Shown: positions 18,175-27,368, counted from the stretch's first letter. The stretch is 47,240 nt of DNA from Chlorobiota bacterium (GCA_013151215.1 JAADIS010000124.1:12424-59663); one strand, 5' to 3'. The notes: generated by a model from the letters alone, not told the origin. Numbers and translations are program-made.

Positions 18175-18831
18175 ATGAAAATAAAGAATTATTATAAGAA
18201 CTTGCCCCATAAAACTATAGAGAGGCTAAGTCAGTACAGGAGGGCGCTGATGATTTGCCTGGATAACGGCAAAACCCATATATTTTCACACGAGATTGCT
18301 AATATACAGCACATTACATCAGTACAGGTTAGACGCGACCTAATGCTTATAGGTTATTCCGGCACCCTGCGCAAAGGATATAATATCCAGGACCTAATTG
18401 AAGTGATAAGCCACATCATCGATGATGAGGAAGGAATAAAAGTTGCAGTTGTAGGCATGGGCAACCTTGGCCGTGCCTTGATGAAATATGTAAGGGGCAA
18501 GCGCCACAAGCTGGAAGTCGTGGCCGGTTTTGACACTAATGAGGAGAAAATAGGCAAAGAGTACAAAGGCGTAACTTGTTATTCGATCGATGATTTGGAA
18601 AAAGTTATCGACAAGCTGAACATCAAGCTTGCCATTTTGACCGTGCCGGCCAAATATTCCACTGAAACCGCGGAAAAGCTTGTTGACGCCGGAATAAAGG
18701 GGATATTGAACTATACGCCAAAACCGATCCGCGTTCCCGAAGATGTTTATCTTGAAGAGTACGACATGATCACTACTCTTGAAAAAGTGGCGTTCTATAT
18801 AAAGATGCATCAGGAAGAGGAAGGGGAATAG
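18175..18831 (+). CDS. rex: Redox-sensing transcriptional repressor Rex
   Basis: Senses the NADH/NAD+ ratio and represses fermentation and respiration genes when NADH is low. The N-terminal winged helix (about residues 1-80) has HITSVQVRRDLMLIGYSGTLRKGY, a near-invariant Rex signature. The Rossmann domain begins VAVVGMGNLGRALMKY (about 90-105). Length 218 is standard. Two palindromes like Rex boxes flank its own promoter, so autoregulation is likely. It stands alone and converges on the dnaE-like gene. Confidence 0.96.
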   Translation: MKIKNYYKNLPHKTIERLSQYRRALMICLDNGKTHIFSHEIANIQHITSVQVRRDLMLIGYSGTLRKGYNIQDLIEVISHIIDDEEGIKVAVVGMGNLGRALMKYVRGKRHKLEVVAGFDTNEEKIGKEYKGVTCYSIDDLEKVIDKLNIKLAILTVPAKYSTETAEKLVDAGIKGILNYTPKPIRVPEDVYLEEYDMITTLEKVAFYIKMHQEEEGE

Positions 18832-18856
18832 CCTTTATTTTGCTTGTCGGGCCTTG

Positions 18857-21796
18857 CTATGCTTCCCGCGGGTCTGCTTTCAACGGAAGCTTGGCCAGTT
18901 TCTCCACTTCGATGCTGGCATAGCCGAACTCGCTCACAACTTTGCCAAGAATAAGATAAAGCCCGTGGCCGCGAAAAGGGTATTTCTTGAGGCTGTCGGG
19001 AAAGTGGGTTGTGTCGAACATCTCGCCCCGGTAATCGATGAAAGTCCCAAAATGCATTAACTCCTTCCTGATGGTATTCACATATTTTATAGTTACGAGC
19101 AAACCCAATATCTTTATCTTTTTCCCGATCATTTTTTCAAGATCGGTACTGAACGCCGAACCCCTGAACGAGGTTTGCAACAGATCGAACCAACTGATGC
19201 TGATAGGAAACCCGAGCATTTCGATTTCGTCGTAGGCATCTTCGATATCGTTATGTAGCAGCTGCGGGAGCTTATATCTTTTGCTATCATAACTAAACAG
19301 TAAGCTGCAATTAGGTTCATGGTGCTTGGTTTTTTTTAAAAGATGGGCCTCCCACATCAATTGCGATTTTAATTTCCCGGTAAACCGGAAGGCATTTAAG
19401 CGCAGCAGACCTATAAGCTGTTCTATTCCGGGATTTATTCTTCGGATAAAATCCTCTAAATCAACATAATGCCCGTTCAACTCCCTTTCTGCGACGATTT
19501 GATTCGCCAGCTTGCCCTCCAAATTGGCAATATGAACGAAACCTATATAAATGGTCTTTCCCTTGATGCCGGTCTTAAAATCGCTCTTGTTCACACATGG
19601 CAGTTCTATGCTTGCCCCCTGGCGGGAGGCTTCGTTGAAATAAACCCAGCTATGGTAAAAACCACCGAAATTGTTAATTACGGCAACCTGAAACTCCAAG
19701 GGGAAATATGCTTTTAGGTAAAGGCTTTGAAAGCTTTCAACGGCATAACTTGCCGAATGTGCTTTTGAAAACGAATAGCCGGCAAAACTTTCGATTTGCC
19801 GCCATACCTCTTTGGTGAGGCTTTCCGTATATCCTCTTTCCTTGCAGTTGGAGAAAAATTTCTCTACTATGCGCCGGAATTCGGCCTTGCCCCTGTATTT
19901 GCCGCTCATGGCCCTGCGGAGCACGTCGGCATCGGCCAAATCCAGTCCGGCAAAATGATGACAGACCTTTAGAACATCTTCCTGATAGACCATAACGCCG
20001 AAAGTTTCTTCCAGCTGCTCTTTCATTACAGGATGTAAGTATTTGAAATTGTTTGGGTTGTGGAATCGCTGTATGTATTCCCGCATCATCCCGGAGCGTG
20101 CTACGCCCGGCCTGATGATAGAGCTTGCGGCAACAAGAGTTGTGTAATTATCGCATTTCAGCTTTTTAAGCAAACCGCGCATGGCCGGGCTTTCGATATA
20201 AAAACACCCATTGGTCTCGGCTCTTTTAAGCTGGGTTTTCACCTTTGGGTCATTTATGAATTTTTCCACCTGATGTAGGTCGATTTTTTTGCCGCGGTTT
20301 CTTGCCACTATCTCAACGGCTTCTTTTATATGGCCTATGCCCCTCTGGCTAAGGATATCCAGTTTCTCGAAACCTATTGCCTCGGCAACGTACATATCCC
20401 ATTGGGTTGTCGGAAAACCCTTGGGCGGCATGTCGAGGGCGGTATAACGGTAAATGGGTTTTTCCGAGATTAATATCCCACCCGCATGAATGCTCCGCTG
20501 ATTTGGGAAACCGGCCATCATCTGTGCTATCGAATGTATGTGCTTATGCAGCTTGCTTTTGTTTATTTCCGCAGCGGGGTTCTCTGTTAAAGAATCTATC
20601 TCGGACTTAGGCAAGCCGTGGACTTTCCCTAATTCCCTGTAAATGGATTTCCCCCTGAAAGTTACAGAGGTGCCGAGCAAGGCAGTATGGTCGCGGCCAT
20701 AACGCTTGAAAATATAATCCTGTACATCGTCGCGGTTTTTCCATGAGTAATCTATGTCGAAATCGGGTGGGGAAGTGCGCTTGGGATTTAAAAAACGCTC
20801 GAAATACAAATCGAGCTTTATGGGGTCAACATCTGTTATTTTCAAGCAGTAAGCCACTATGCTGTTGGCCCCGCTTCCTCGGCCTACATGGTAAAAACCC
20901 CTCGACATGGAGTAACGGATTATGTCCCAGGTGATTAAAAAGTAGGACGAAAACCCCAGCTTGTCAATTATCTCCAGTTCGCTTTCTGCCCGCTTTAAAG
21001 CGATTTTGTTTTTAGTGCCATAGCGGTATTTCAAACCATCGAGGGCAAGTTTCTTCAAAAGGATCTTGTCATCGTAACGGCTGCCGGTAAAGGTCTCCTT
21101 GTTTTTATATGTTCCCGGATCGAAGCTTATACTGCTGTCGCCGATAATTTTTTTAGTGTTATCGATAAGGTGCGGAAATTGCCCGAACGAACGACTTATC
21201 TCATCCCGGTCAATAAAACATTCATCAGTAGCGGCATGCATCCGAGCTTTTAAATGGCTGAGCAATATATTGTTGTTTATAGCCCTCAGATTTTTGTGCA
21301 GATAAAAAGTCTTACTATCGGAAAACGTAAGCGGCTGGCTTACAATCATTTTGATCGTCTCTTCTTTTTTAAGGGAATGCAGCCTCAATGCCTGCGAGGG
21401 TTTTATGCTTATAAACTCATTGTCCTTCAGCTTTCTTGGGGTTTTCTTCCCGAAAGGGTAAATAATATACGAATCATCGAAATCGGGATAATCCTCCTTG
21501 ATGTTGATATTTCCAAAATTTACGGAACTGATATGCCTGTTAATCTCCTCGAACCCATTATTGTTTCGGGCGATTGCGGTAAATAATAATTCGCCTTTGT
21601 TACGGAATTCCATGCCTGCTATGGGTTTAATCCCGGCTTTTGTGCATTCTTTAAAAAAATCGATCATGCCCGAGCTGTTGTTTATGTCGGTTAGCGCCAT
21701 GGCTTCGATGTTCAGGCTTTTTGCCTTTGCCACAAGGTTTTCAACGGAAAATGTGCCGTATCGCAGGCTATAATATGAATGCGCGTTCAAATACAT
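18857..21796 (-). CDS. DnaE-like DNA polymerase III alpha, short form, partner of DinB
   Basis: C-family polymerase of 979 residues, shorter than replicative DnaE (about 1160). Order: PHP domain (1-70), palm with the active-site aspartates in PPDFDIDY (residues 343-350) and VGRGSGANS (304-312), fingers, then an OB-fold near the C-terminus (KKIKILGLLVTIKYVNT). The long C-terminal replisome-binding region is absent. The PHP metal site looks degenerate: ALTDINNSSG lacks the usual histidine after the aspartate. The gene follows dinB by 29 bp on the same strand, the arrangement of error-prone lesion-bypass cassettes. A role in damage-induced mutagenesis is inferred. Confidence 0.88.
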   Translation of the reverse strand: MYLNAHSYYSLRYGTFSVENLVAKAKSLNIEAMALTDINNSSGMIDFFKECTKAGIKPIAGMEFRNKGELLFTAIARNNNGFEEINRHISSVNFGNINIKEDYPDFDDSYIIYPFGKKTPRKLKDNEFISIKPSQALRLHSLKKEETIKMIVSQPLTFSDSKTFYLHKNLRAINNNILLSHLKARMHAATDECFIDRDEISRSFGQFPHLIDNTKKIIGDSSISFDPGTYKNKETFTGSRYDDKILLKKLALDGLKYRYGTKNKIALKRAESELEIIDKLGFSSYFLITWDIIRYSMSRGFYHVGRGSGANSIVAYCLKITDVDPIKLDLYFERFLNPKRTSPPDFDIDYSWKNRDDVQDYIFKRYGRDHTALLGTSVTFRGKSIYRELGKVHGLPKSEIDSLTENPAAEINKSKLHKHIHSIAQMMAGFPNQRSIHAGGILISEKPIYRYTALDMPPKGFPTTQWDMYVAEAIGFEKLDILSQRGIGHIKEAVEIVARNRGKKIDLHQVEKFINDPKVKTQLKRAETNGCFYIESPAMRGLLKKLKCDNYTTLVAASSIIRPGVARSGMMREYIQRFHNPNNFKYLHPVMKEQLEETFGVMVYQEDVLKVCHHFAGLDLADADVLRRAMSGKYRGKAEFRRIVEKFFSNCKERGYTESLTKEVWRQIESFAGYSFSKAHSASYAVESFQSLYLKAYFPLEFQVAVINNFGGFYHSWVYFNEASRQGASIELPCVNKSDFKTGIKGKTIYIGFVHIANLEGKLANQIVAERELNGHYVDLEDFIRRINPGIEQLIGLLRLNAFRFTGKLKSQLMWEAHLLKKTKHHEPNCSLLFSYDSKRYKLPQLLHNDIEDAYDEIEMLGFPISISWFDLLQTSFRGSAFSTDLEKMIGKKIKILGLLVTIKYVNTIRKELMHFGTFIDYRGEMFDTTHFPDSLKKYPFRGHGLYLILGKVVSEFGYASIEVEKLAKLPLKADPREA

Positions 21797-21825
21797 TTTT
21801 ATATGTTCCTATATTTCAGCACCTT

Positions 21826-22974
21826 TCATACTCCCATCGCTTTTTTGATGGCGTTTTTCCCATATCTGAGACGTATGTCGTCCATAGCCTGATAGAGGTT
21901 TATCATTTCATGGCTGTCTTCAAACATATTAAGTTGCTGATGGCCGACGACGAGATTGCTCAACCGAACGCCAATAAGGCGAATAAGCATGCGGCGGCTA
22001 TAAACTTTCCCGAAGAGCTCCAAAGCCGTATCTTGTAAGATATGGTCGAAGGAAGTATAAGGTATATGTTTTTGAAGCGTGTGGGTATCGAAGTTCGAAT
22101 ACCTTATCTTAACGCTTACGCATCCGGTAAGCCTATGTTTTTTCCGCAAGTCAAAGGCTATTTTCCCTACCATGCCTATCAAGGTGCTTCTTAGCTCAAA
22201 CATGTCGGTTGTGTCTTTGTCGAAGGTACGCTCAGCACTTATGGATTTGCGCTCGGAGTATTGCACTACGGGGGTGTTGTCGATGCCGTTTGCTTTTTTC
22301 CAAAGCACCATCCCGTTCTTGCCCATTAGCCGGAGCATCATGTCGGGCGGGATCATGCTGAGCGTATGTATTGTAGATACTCCCATGGAGCGGAGCAGCC
22401 TATAGCTTTTTTTTCCCACCATGGGGATTTTTCTTATCGACAGGGGCGACAGGAACGGCCGGACATCTTGGGTGCTTACATATAGTTCGCCACTTGGCTT
22501 TGCCTCACCGGTCGCAATCTTCGAAACGGTCTTGTTTGGCGAAAGGCCGAAAGATATCGGAAGGCCGGTTTCTTTTATTATCCTCTCCCTTAGCTCGTGG
22601 CTCCATTTAAGGCTGCCAAAAAACCTGTCCATGCCGGTGATGTCCAGATAGTGCTCGTCGATGGAGGCTTTTTCGTAAACTGGTGCGCTCCCGGCTATTA
22701 TCTCGGTTACTTCCCTCGACTTTCTGCTATAAGCTTCCATGTCGCCCCTTATGAATATGGCATCGGAACATAATTGCTTTGCCATGCGCATGGGCATGGC
22801 CGAATGAACACCGAAGCTGCGGGCCTCGTAACTGCAGCCGGCAACTACGCCCCTGTCCGACATGCCCCCTATTATTACCGGCTTGCCCTCCAGCGATGAG
22901 TTTATCAGCCTCTCCACTGACACGAAAAAGGTGTCCAAATCCAAATGTACTATGCTGCGATCAAAAGAAATCAT
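21826..22974 (-). CDS. dinB: Y-family DNA polymerase IV
   Basis: Lesion-bypass polymerase of 382 residues. Catalytic aspartate region VHLDLDTFFVSVERL (D12, with the aromatic steric gate near F17) and SIDEHYLD (D106/E107) are intact. Near the C-terminus, QLNMF (about 349-353) fits the sliding-clamp-binding motif QLxLF. It is transcribed ahead of the DnaE-like gene and divergently from the XRE-S24 repressor across a 140-bp region that holds two palindromic operators, so damage-linked control of both directions is plausible. Confidence 0.94.
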   Translation of the reverse strand: MISFDRSIVHLDLDTFFVSVERLINSSLEGKPVIIGGMSDRGVVAGCSYEARSFGVHSAMPMRMAKQLCSDAIFIRGDMEAYSRKSREVTEIIAGSAPVYEKASIDEHYLDITGMDRFFGSLKWSHELRERIIKETGLPISFGLSPNKTVSKIATGEAKPSGELYVSTQDVRPFLSPLSIRKIPMVGKKSYRLLRSMGVSTIHTLSMIPPDMMLRLMGKNGMVLWKKANGIDNTPVVQYSERKSISAERTFDKDTTDMFELRSTLIGMVGKIAFDLRKKHRLTGCVSVKIRYSNFDTHTLQKHIPYTSFDHILQDTALELFGKVYSRRMLIRLIGVRLSNLVVGHQQLNMFEDSHEMINLYQAMDDIRLRYGKNAIKKAMGV

Positions 22975-22994
22975 AAGAAATATTGACTAAATAC

Positions 22995-23024
22995 TTGACA
23001 TTTAAAATAATTATGGTATTTTTG
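22995..23024 (+). promoter_or_regulatory. Promoter of the XRE-S24 repressor gene
   Basis: TTG at 22995-22997, a 19-bp spacer and TATTTTTG at 23017-23024 form a full Bacteroidota-type promoter. The first operator overlaps its last two bases. Confidence 0.7.
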
Positions 23025-23039
23025 ATTATTATTTAATCA
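23023..23039. promoter_or_regulatory. Operator 1 of the LexA-like repressor
   Basis: Perfect palindrome TGATTA-N5-TAATCA overlapping the end of the -7 element. Arms match those of operator 2. Confidence 0.65.
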
Positions 23040-23045
23040 TTTTTG

Positions 23046-23062
23046 CGATTACAATATAATCA
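23046..23062. promoter_or_regulatory. Operator 2 of the LexA-like repressor
   Basis: CGATTA-N5-TAATCA, the same arms with one end mismatch, 6 bp after operator 1; centre spacing is 23 bp, about two helical turns. Confidence 0.6.
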
Positions 23063-23114
23063 TTTTTTGAAGGGGGAGAGAAAAATATTAATTAAAAAAG
23101 AAAAAAGTGTAGAT

Positions 23115-23915
23115 ATGTATTTTAAGGAAAACATAAAATTATTACGTAAGCGCAGGGGGCGCACTCAGGATGAGGTAGCTAGTGCTTTAAAGATAAAACG
23201 TTCAACATTAAGTGGTTATGAGAACGGGGTAGGAAACCCCAATCTGGATTTGCTGTCCAGGTTCTCTGAATATTACGGCGTTGCCATCGACACTTTGGTG
23301 AAGGTGGACCTGGGCTCGCTGCAAGAACATCAGCTTAGGACGCTCGAACGCGGTTTCGACTCATATATAAAAGGCAGCAACCTACGGGTTTTGGCGACTA
23401 CCGTTGACAGCGACAACGAGGAAAATATAGAGCTGGTAAATGAAAAGGCCAGTGCCGGCTATGCCGACGGTTTTGCCGATCCAGAGTATATTAGGATACT
23501 TCCGACATTCAAACTGCCTTTCTTGTCGAAGCAGAAAAAATACCGCAGCTTTCAGATCAGCGGCGATTCCATGCTCCCGATTCCCGACGGGTCTTACGTC
23601 ACAGGCGAGTTCGTCCAGGACTGGAGCACAATCAGGAACCATCATGCATACATTATCCTCACAAAAGAAGATGGTATAGTTTTTAAAGTGATAGAAAACC
23701 TCATCGAGGACTTTGGCAAGCTCAAGCTGCATTCGCTCAACCCATTGTATATTCCTTACGAAATAAAGATAGACAACGTAAGTGAAATCTGGAAATTCGT
23801 GAATTATATAAACTCGGAAATGCCTGAGCCCAATAAAGAAAAAGATGAGCTTAAAAAAGAAGTGACAGAGCTTAAAAAACAAGTTCAGGCAATACAAATG
23901 AAGTTGAATTTGTGA
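23115..23915 (+). CDS. LexA-like repressor: XRE helix-turn-helix plus S24 self-cleavage domain
   Basis: Residues 1-65 form an XRE-type HTH (NIKLLRKRRGRTQDEVASAL then KRSTLSGYENG). The C-terminal half is an S24/LexA protease domain: Ser152 in ISGDSMLP and Lys191 in GIVFKVI form the dyad. The likely cleavage site is Ala114-Gly115 in KASAGYADGF. A charged, heptad-like tail (ELKKEVTELKKQVQAI) ends the protein. ATG 23115 is chosen because it places the HTH at the usual distance from the start; the TTG at 23043 lies inside the operators. It is divergent from dinB and followed 37 bp later by the exonuclease fusion. It probably controls this module, by inference from the twin operators. Confidence 0.88.
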   Translation: MYFKENIKLLRKRRGRTQDEVASALKIKRSTLSGYENGVGNPNLDLLSRFSEYYGVAIDTLVKVDLGSLQEHQLRTLERGFDSYIKGSNLRVLATTVDSDNEENIELVNEKASAGYADGFADPEYIRILPTFKLPFLSKQKKYRSFQISGDSMLPIPDGSYVTGEFVQDWSTIRNHHAYIILTKEDGIVFKVIENLIEDFGKLKLHSLNPLYIPYEIKIDNVSEIWKFVNYINSEMPEPNKEKDELKKEVTELKKQVQAIQMKLNL

Positions 23916-23952
23916 GCTTGCCGAGCTGACAGGTATCCAATAAAGCTTATCG

Positions 23953-25320
23953 ATGGAGAAGAATAATTTATCAGCATTCCCGGCTTATGCCATAATCGAT
24001 ATCGAAACTACGGGGCTAAGTCCGCGAAGCGAGAAAATTACTGAGATAGCAATTATCATCCACGACGGGCAAAAGGAAATCGAAAGATATTCCACGCTTC
24101 TCAATCCCGAACGGAAGATATCGTACCGCATAACGCAAATTACCGGTATAAACAATAAAATGGTTGACGAAGCCCCTAAATTTTATGAGGTGGCCAAGAA
24201 AATAGTGGAACTTACCGAAAACAAGATCGTTGTTGGTCATAATGTGCGTTTCGACTATGGCTTTATCCGCAACGAGTTTATGAGCCTGGGTTACGATTAT
24301 AGGCGCCGGTCCCTCGACACGATTAAACTGGCACGAAAGCTCATTCCGGGACAGCCTTCTTACGGGCTCGGAAAACTTTGTAAGGCACTAAAAATAGAAA
24401 ACCCCGACAGGCACCGGGCAATGGGCGATGCCATGGCAACAACAGCGCTTTTCGAAATGCTGTTGGCAATAGATCAGCATCCTGAGCAGATAAACCTTAA
24501 TGGCGTGCAGTCGGACCTGAGCAAATCACTAGTTAAGGATTTGCCTCCGAAAGCCGGTGTTTATTATTTCTATAATAACAGCAACGAATTGATTTATGTA
24601 GGAAAATCAGTAAACATACACGATAGGGTTCTTTCACATCTCAACAATAACCTTCATAAAAAAGCAATAGAGATGAAGAGCGCCATAGCAGATGTAAAAT
24701 ATGAAATTACAGGCAGCGAGCTTATTGCCCTCTTGCTGGAATCATCAGAGATCAAGAAGCACCAGCCTTTGTATAACAGGGCTCAAAGGCGAACGTTCTT
24801 CAATTACGGACTTTATTCGTTTTACGATGAACAAGGCTATTTAAACCTAAAGGTCATGCGCACCATTAGCGAGCTGAACCCTATTTATACCTATAGCTCG
24901 GTTCAGGAGGGCAAAGAGCATATAGAGCGGCTTTGCGAGGAATACAAGCTGTGCCAGAAACTTTGCGGCCTTTACGATAATGCCGGGCCTTGTTTTTATT
25001 TTCAGCTCAATAAATGCCAGGGTGCTTGTAGGGGTGAGGAAGCCGTTGAAGATTATAATAATAGGGTTAGCTCGGCACTCAATAATTTCCATTTCGAGAA
25101 GCAAAACTTCTTTGTTATTGATAAGGGAAGGAATGAAAACGAACTCGGAATAGTGAAAGTCGAAAACGGGAAGTATTGCGGTTTTGGTTATTGCGGCGAG
25201 AATGAGATGGACTTGGGCATGATGCACGATAACGTCAAAACTTATAGCGATAATAAAGAGGTTAGGCAATTGATAAAATCATTTGTCCGGCGGAAAAAAT
25301 GCAAGATCCTGGAATTTTAG
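23953..25320 (+). CDS. DnaQ-like exonuclease fused to a GIY-YIG (Cho/UvrC-like) nuclease
   Basis: Residues 1-170: DEDDh 3'-5' exonuclease, with IIDIETTG (D16/E18), VVGHNVRFDYGFI and HRAMGDAMAT supplying the acidic residues and histidine. Residues about 195-280: GIY-YIG endonuclease, with AGVYYFYN, LIYVGKSVNIHDRV and ALLLESSEIKKHQPLYN. A cysteine-bearing region follows (CEEYKLCQKLCGL, CFYFQLNKCQGAC), like UvrC/Cho homologues. Similar fusions are known in Actinobacteria and Bacteroidota. It probably nicks and trims damaged DNA. It lies 37 bp after the LexA-like gene on the same strand and so may be damage-regulated. Its stop is two bases from that of the convergent LruC gene. Confidence 0.88.
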   Translation: MEKNNLSAFPAYAIIDIETTGLSPRSEKITEIAIIIHDGQKEIERYSTLLNPERKISYRITQITGINNKMVDEAPKFYEVAKKIVELTENKIVVGHNVRFDYGFIRNEFMSLGYDYRRRSLDTIKLARKLIPGQPSYGLGKLCKALKIENPDRHRAMGDAMATTALFEMLLAIDQHPEQINLNGVQSDLSKSLVKDLPPKAGVYYFYNNSNELIYVGKSVNIHDRVLSHLNNNLHKKAIEMKSAIADVKYEITGSELIALLLESSEIKKHQPLYNRAQRRTFFNYGLYSFYDEQGYLNLKVMRTISELNPIYTYSSVQEGKEHIERLCEEYKLCQKLCGLYDNAGPCFYFQLNKCQGACRGEEAVEDYNNRVSSALNNFHFEKQNFFVIDKGRNENELGIVKVENGKYCGFGYCGENEMDLGMMHDNVKTYSDNKEVRQLIKSFVRRKKCKILEF

Positions 25321-25321
25321 C

Positions 25322-27202
25322 CTATTCCTCAGGGGGCAGGTATATTTTATTCTCATCGACGTTCCCGTTTCTGTTCCTGAACCAATATTTGTATTCGGCA
25401 CCACCCGAGGAGGCCCATTCATAAAACTTAAGGTAAGCAGATGTTATTTGGGTTTTCTCCAAGGCTTGATGAATAGTCCTTGGAACCAGGATTGCCCACG
25501 GCAGCTTATTCGAAGTTGTATAATATCTGCCGGACGGAGCATCCGTATCGTCGTCGGAGGCCCCAAACAGGGATTGGTCTGCCAGATTTGTTGGAGGTAA
25601 GTTAGTTAAATGAACTTCTCTGCCCCTTTCTTTGTTTATGATCAAGAACGGATTGAAATCGGAAGGACGGAAATCAGCCTTGTTGTATTTGTTTTCGGCC
25701 AATGTAACGGTGATCGTAAACTCGACAGGTTCCACAAAAGGTTTGTCTTTTTCCACATTAACACCAAAACCTGCGGGTGAAGGCATAATAGCATTGGCAT
25801 CGTCGAAAACAATAATTACCGGTTTGTCCTGGCTTGTTTCAAGTCCGTTCTCGTTTAGCTCAATATAATCGGAAACCAACAGTGAGCCCGAGGCAGTAAT
25901 GTCGTCCATTTGTATATTGCTTGTGTTCAACTGAAAGCCGAACCCGTTGGGCATTCCCGTACCAATTGCTTTTAGCAGAAAGGTGAATTTGATTATCGCC
26001 AGCTTATTGTCGGCATTAGTAATTCTGTTCATTCTGAAGTCCAGCACCATATCGTTGAAATCGTAATCACCCTTGCCCGGCCACAAATCCTCAAACATTA
26101 TTGTTCCGTTGTGTTTTGCAGGCCAATAGTTGTCGAAAGCTTTAGATGCATCATCCGGATAATCGTCCTCTTCGTCAGGAACGCCATCGCCGTCGCTATC
26201 GGTATTGTCTTCGTTATTATAGTAGTTGCTAATCTCCTCAGCGGATAATGCTGAATTGTAAAGAAGCACTTCGTCGATACATCCGTTAAAAAATTTCTGT
26301 TCTGCGTTATCGGACCCGATACTGAAAGACCTGGCGTTCCGATACAATAATCCGCTTTTGTCTTGGCTGTTTTTCAATACGCCGTTTACGTATAATCTCG
26401 ATTGACTGCCGTCGTAGGTCATTGCAAGATGATACCATTCATTGGTCAACGGAAGCCCGTGGTTCCATTTTAATGTTGATGTGGTACCGTCGATAAACTT
26501 TAAATGCGCAAACCAACCAATCCATTTGTCGAATCCGAGGCCGTAACCGTCCCAATCGCCTTTTTGGGCTATCTTTGCTGTTTTGTTCTCTGCCGATTTG
26601 GCCCAGGCCATTATGGTAACCGACTGGCTTAGGTTCAGGTTGTCGCTGTTTGGTATGTTTATATTTGAGTTTTCGCCGTTAAAACCGAGCCCTGAGTTAT
26701 TAATTCCGTTTATCCATGACGCATTGGTTAATATCCCATCGTTATTACTTTCCGAGTCTTTTACCTCATTGCCGAAACCTTCGTCAAGATGCCAGGCTGA
26801 GATTGGGCTTGTTGATTGTAGGCTTTTGTTCCCGGGCGATATTTTCCCGATAATAGTATCTAAATCAAGTTCGATCAACTGGAGGTCGGACGGTACTTTT
26901 ATTTCATAAGTGTTAATATATATCATCCCTTCGTCGGAAGGGATGTTTAATTCGATATTTTTCACGCTGTCGTTTCCCAAAAAGTAGGATTTGTTGTAAA
27001 CACCTTGGTTGTCACCTGAGGTAATAGTGATTATAAACGAGTTACCGGAATACAGTTTCAGGTTTATGTTTCTGGTACTTAGCCAGTTAAAACCTTGGGG
27101 GACGACAATATTATCCATCGACTTGGCTATTTGGGTGTTTGATGGTTTTCTGCACGAAAAGCAAATCGCTAAAATTACCGATAAGAAGAGAAGCTTTTTC
27201 AT
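25322..27202 (-). CDS. LamG and LruC-domain lipoprotein
   Basis: SPII signal (MKKLLFLSVILAICFSC, Cys17) then about 626 residues. A LamG/concanavalin-type domain spans about 140-330 (WHLDEGFGNEVKDSES, YHLAMTYDGSQSRLYVNG, IDEVLLYNSALSAEEI). A calcium-type acidic repeat follows (DSDGDGVPDEEDDYPDD). The C-terminal half is of the LruC/DUF4842 type (LWPGKGDYDFNDMVLDFRM). Probably surface-exposed and carbohydrate- or matrix-binding. ATG 27202 is preferred to 27208 because MKK is the usual start of such signals. It is monocistronic; no enzyme motif is seen. Confidence 0.85.
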   Translation of the reverse strand: MKKLLFLSVILAICFSCRKPSNTQIAKSMDNIVVPQGFNWLSTRNINLKLYSGNSFIITITSGDNQGVYNKSYFLGNDSVKNIELNIPSDEGMIYINTYEIKVPSDLQLIELDLDTIIGKISPGNKSLQSTSPISAWHLDEGFGNEVKDSESNNDGILTNASWINGINNSGLGFNGENSNINIPNSDNLNLSQSVTIMAWAKSAENKTAKIAQKGDWDGYGLGFDKWIGWFAHLKFIDGTTSTLKWNHGLPLTNEWYHLAMTYDGSQSRLYVNGVLKNSQDKSGLLYRNARSFSIGSDNAEQKFFNGCIDEVLLYNSALSAEEISNYYNNEDNTDSDGDGVPDEEDDYPDDASKAFDNYWPAKHNGTIMFEDLWPGKGDYDFNDMVLDFRMNRITNADNKLAIIKFTFLLKAIGTGMPNGFGFQLNTSNIQMDDITASGSLLVSDYIELNENGLETSQDKPVIIVFDDANAIMPSPAGFGVNVEKDKPFVEPVEFTITVTLAENKYNKADFRPSDFNPFLIINKERGREVHLTNLPPTNLADQSLFGASDDDTDAPSGRYYTTSNKLPWAILVPRTIHQALEKTQITSAYLKFYEWASSGGAEYKYWFRNRNGNVDENKIYLPPEE

Positions 27203-27360
27203 GGTCATGTCAATATGTTTAATGTCCGAACGACATCAGGTCCGGCAACTTTCAAAAATAAAGAATTGTTGTCAGAGGAACAAGTTTTTTTATTTTTAAT
27301 TATGTTAAAACCGGCGGCATTAATTTTTTTGACAAATGCATCATCATTTAGAAAAAGTAT

Positions 27361-27368
27361 TATTTTTG
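27361..27368 (+). promoter_or_regulatory. -7 element for tRNA-Ser(UGA)
   Basis: TATTTTTG (TAnnTTTG) ends 13 bp before the tRNA. No TTG stands at the usual distance. Confidence 0.5.

Noticed and set aside
23043-23114. N-terminal extension of the XRE-S24 protein from TTG 23043
   Set aside because: This stretch contains operator 2 and would place 24 odd residues before a normal HTH start.
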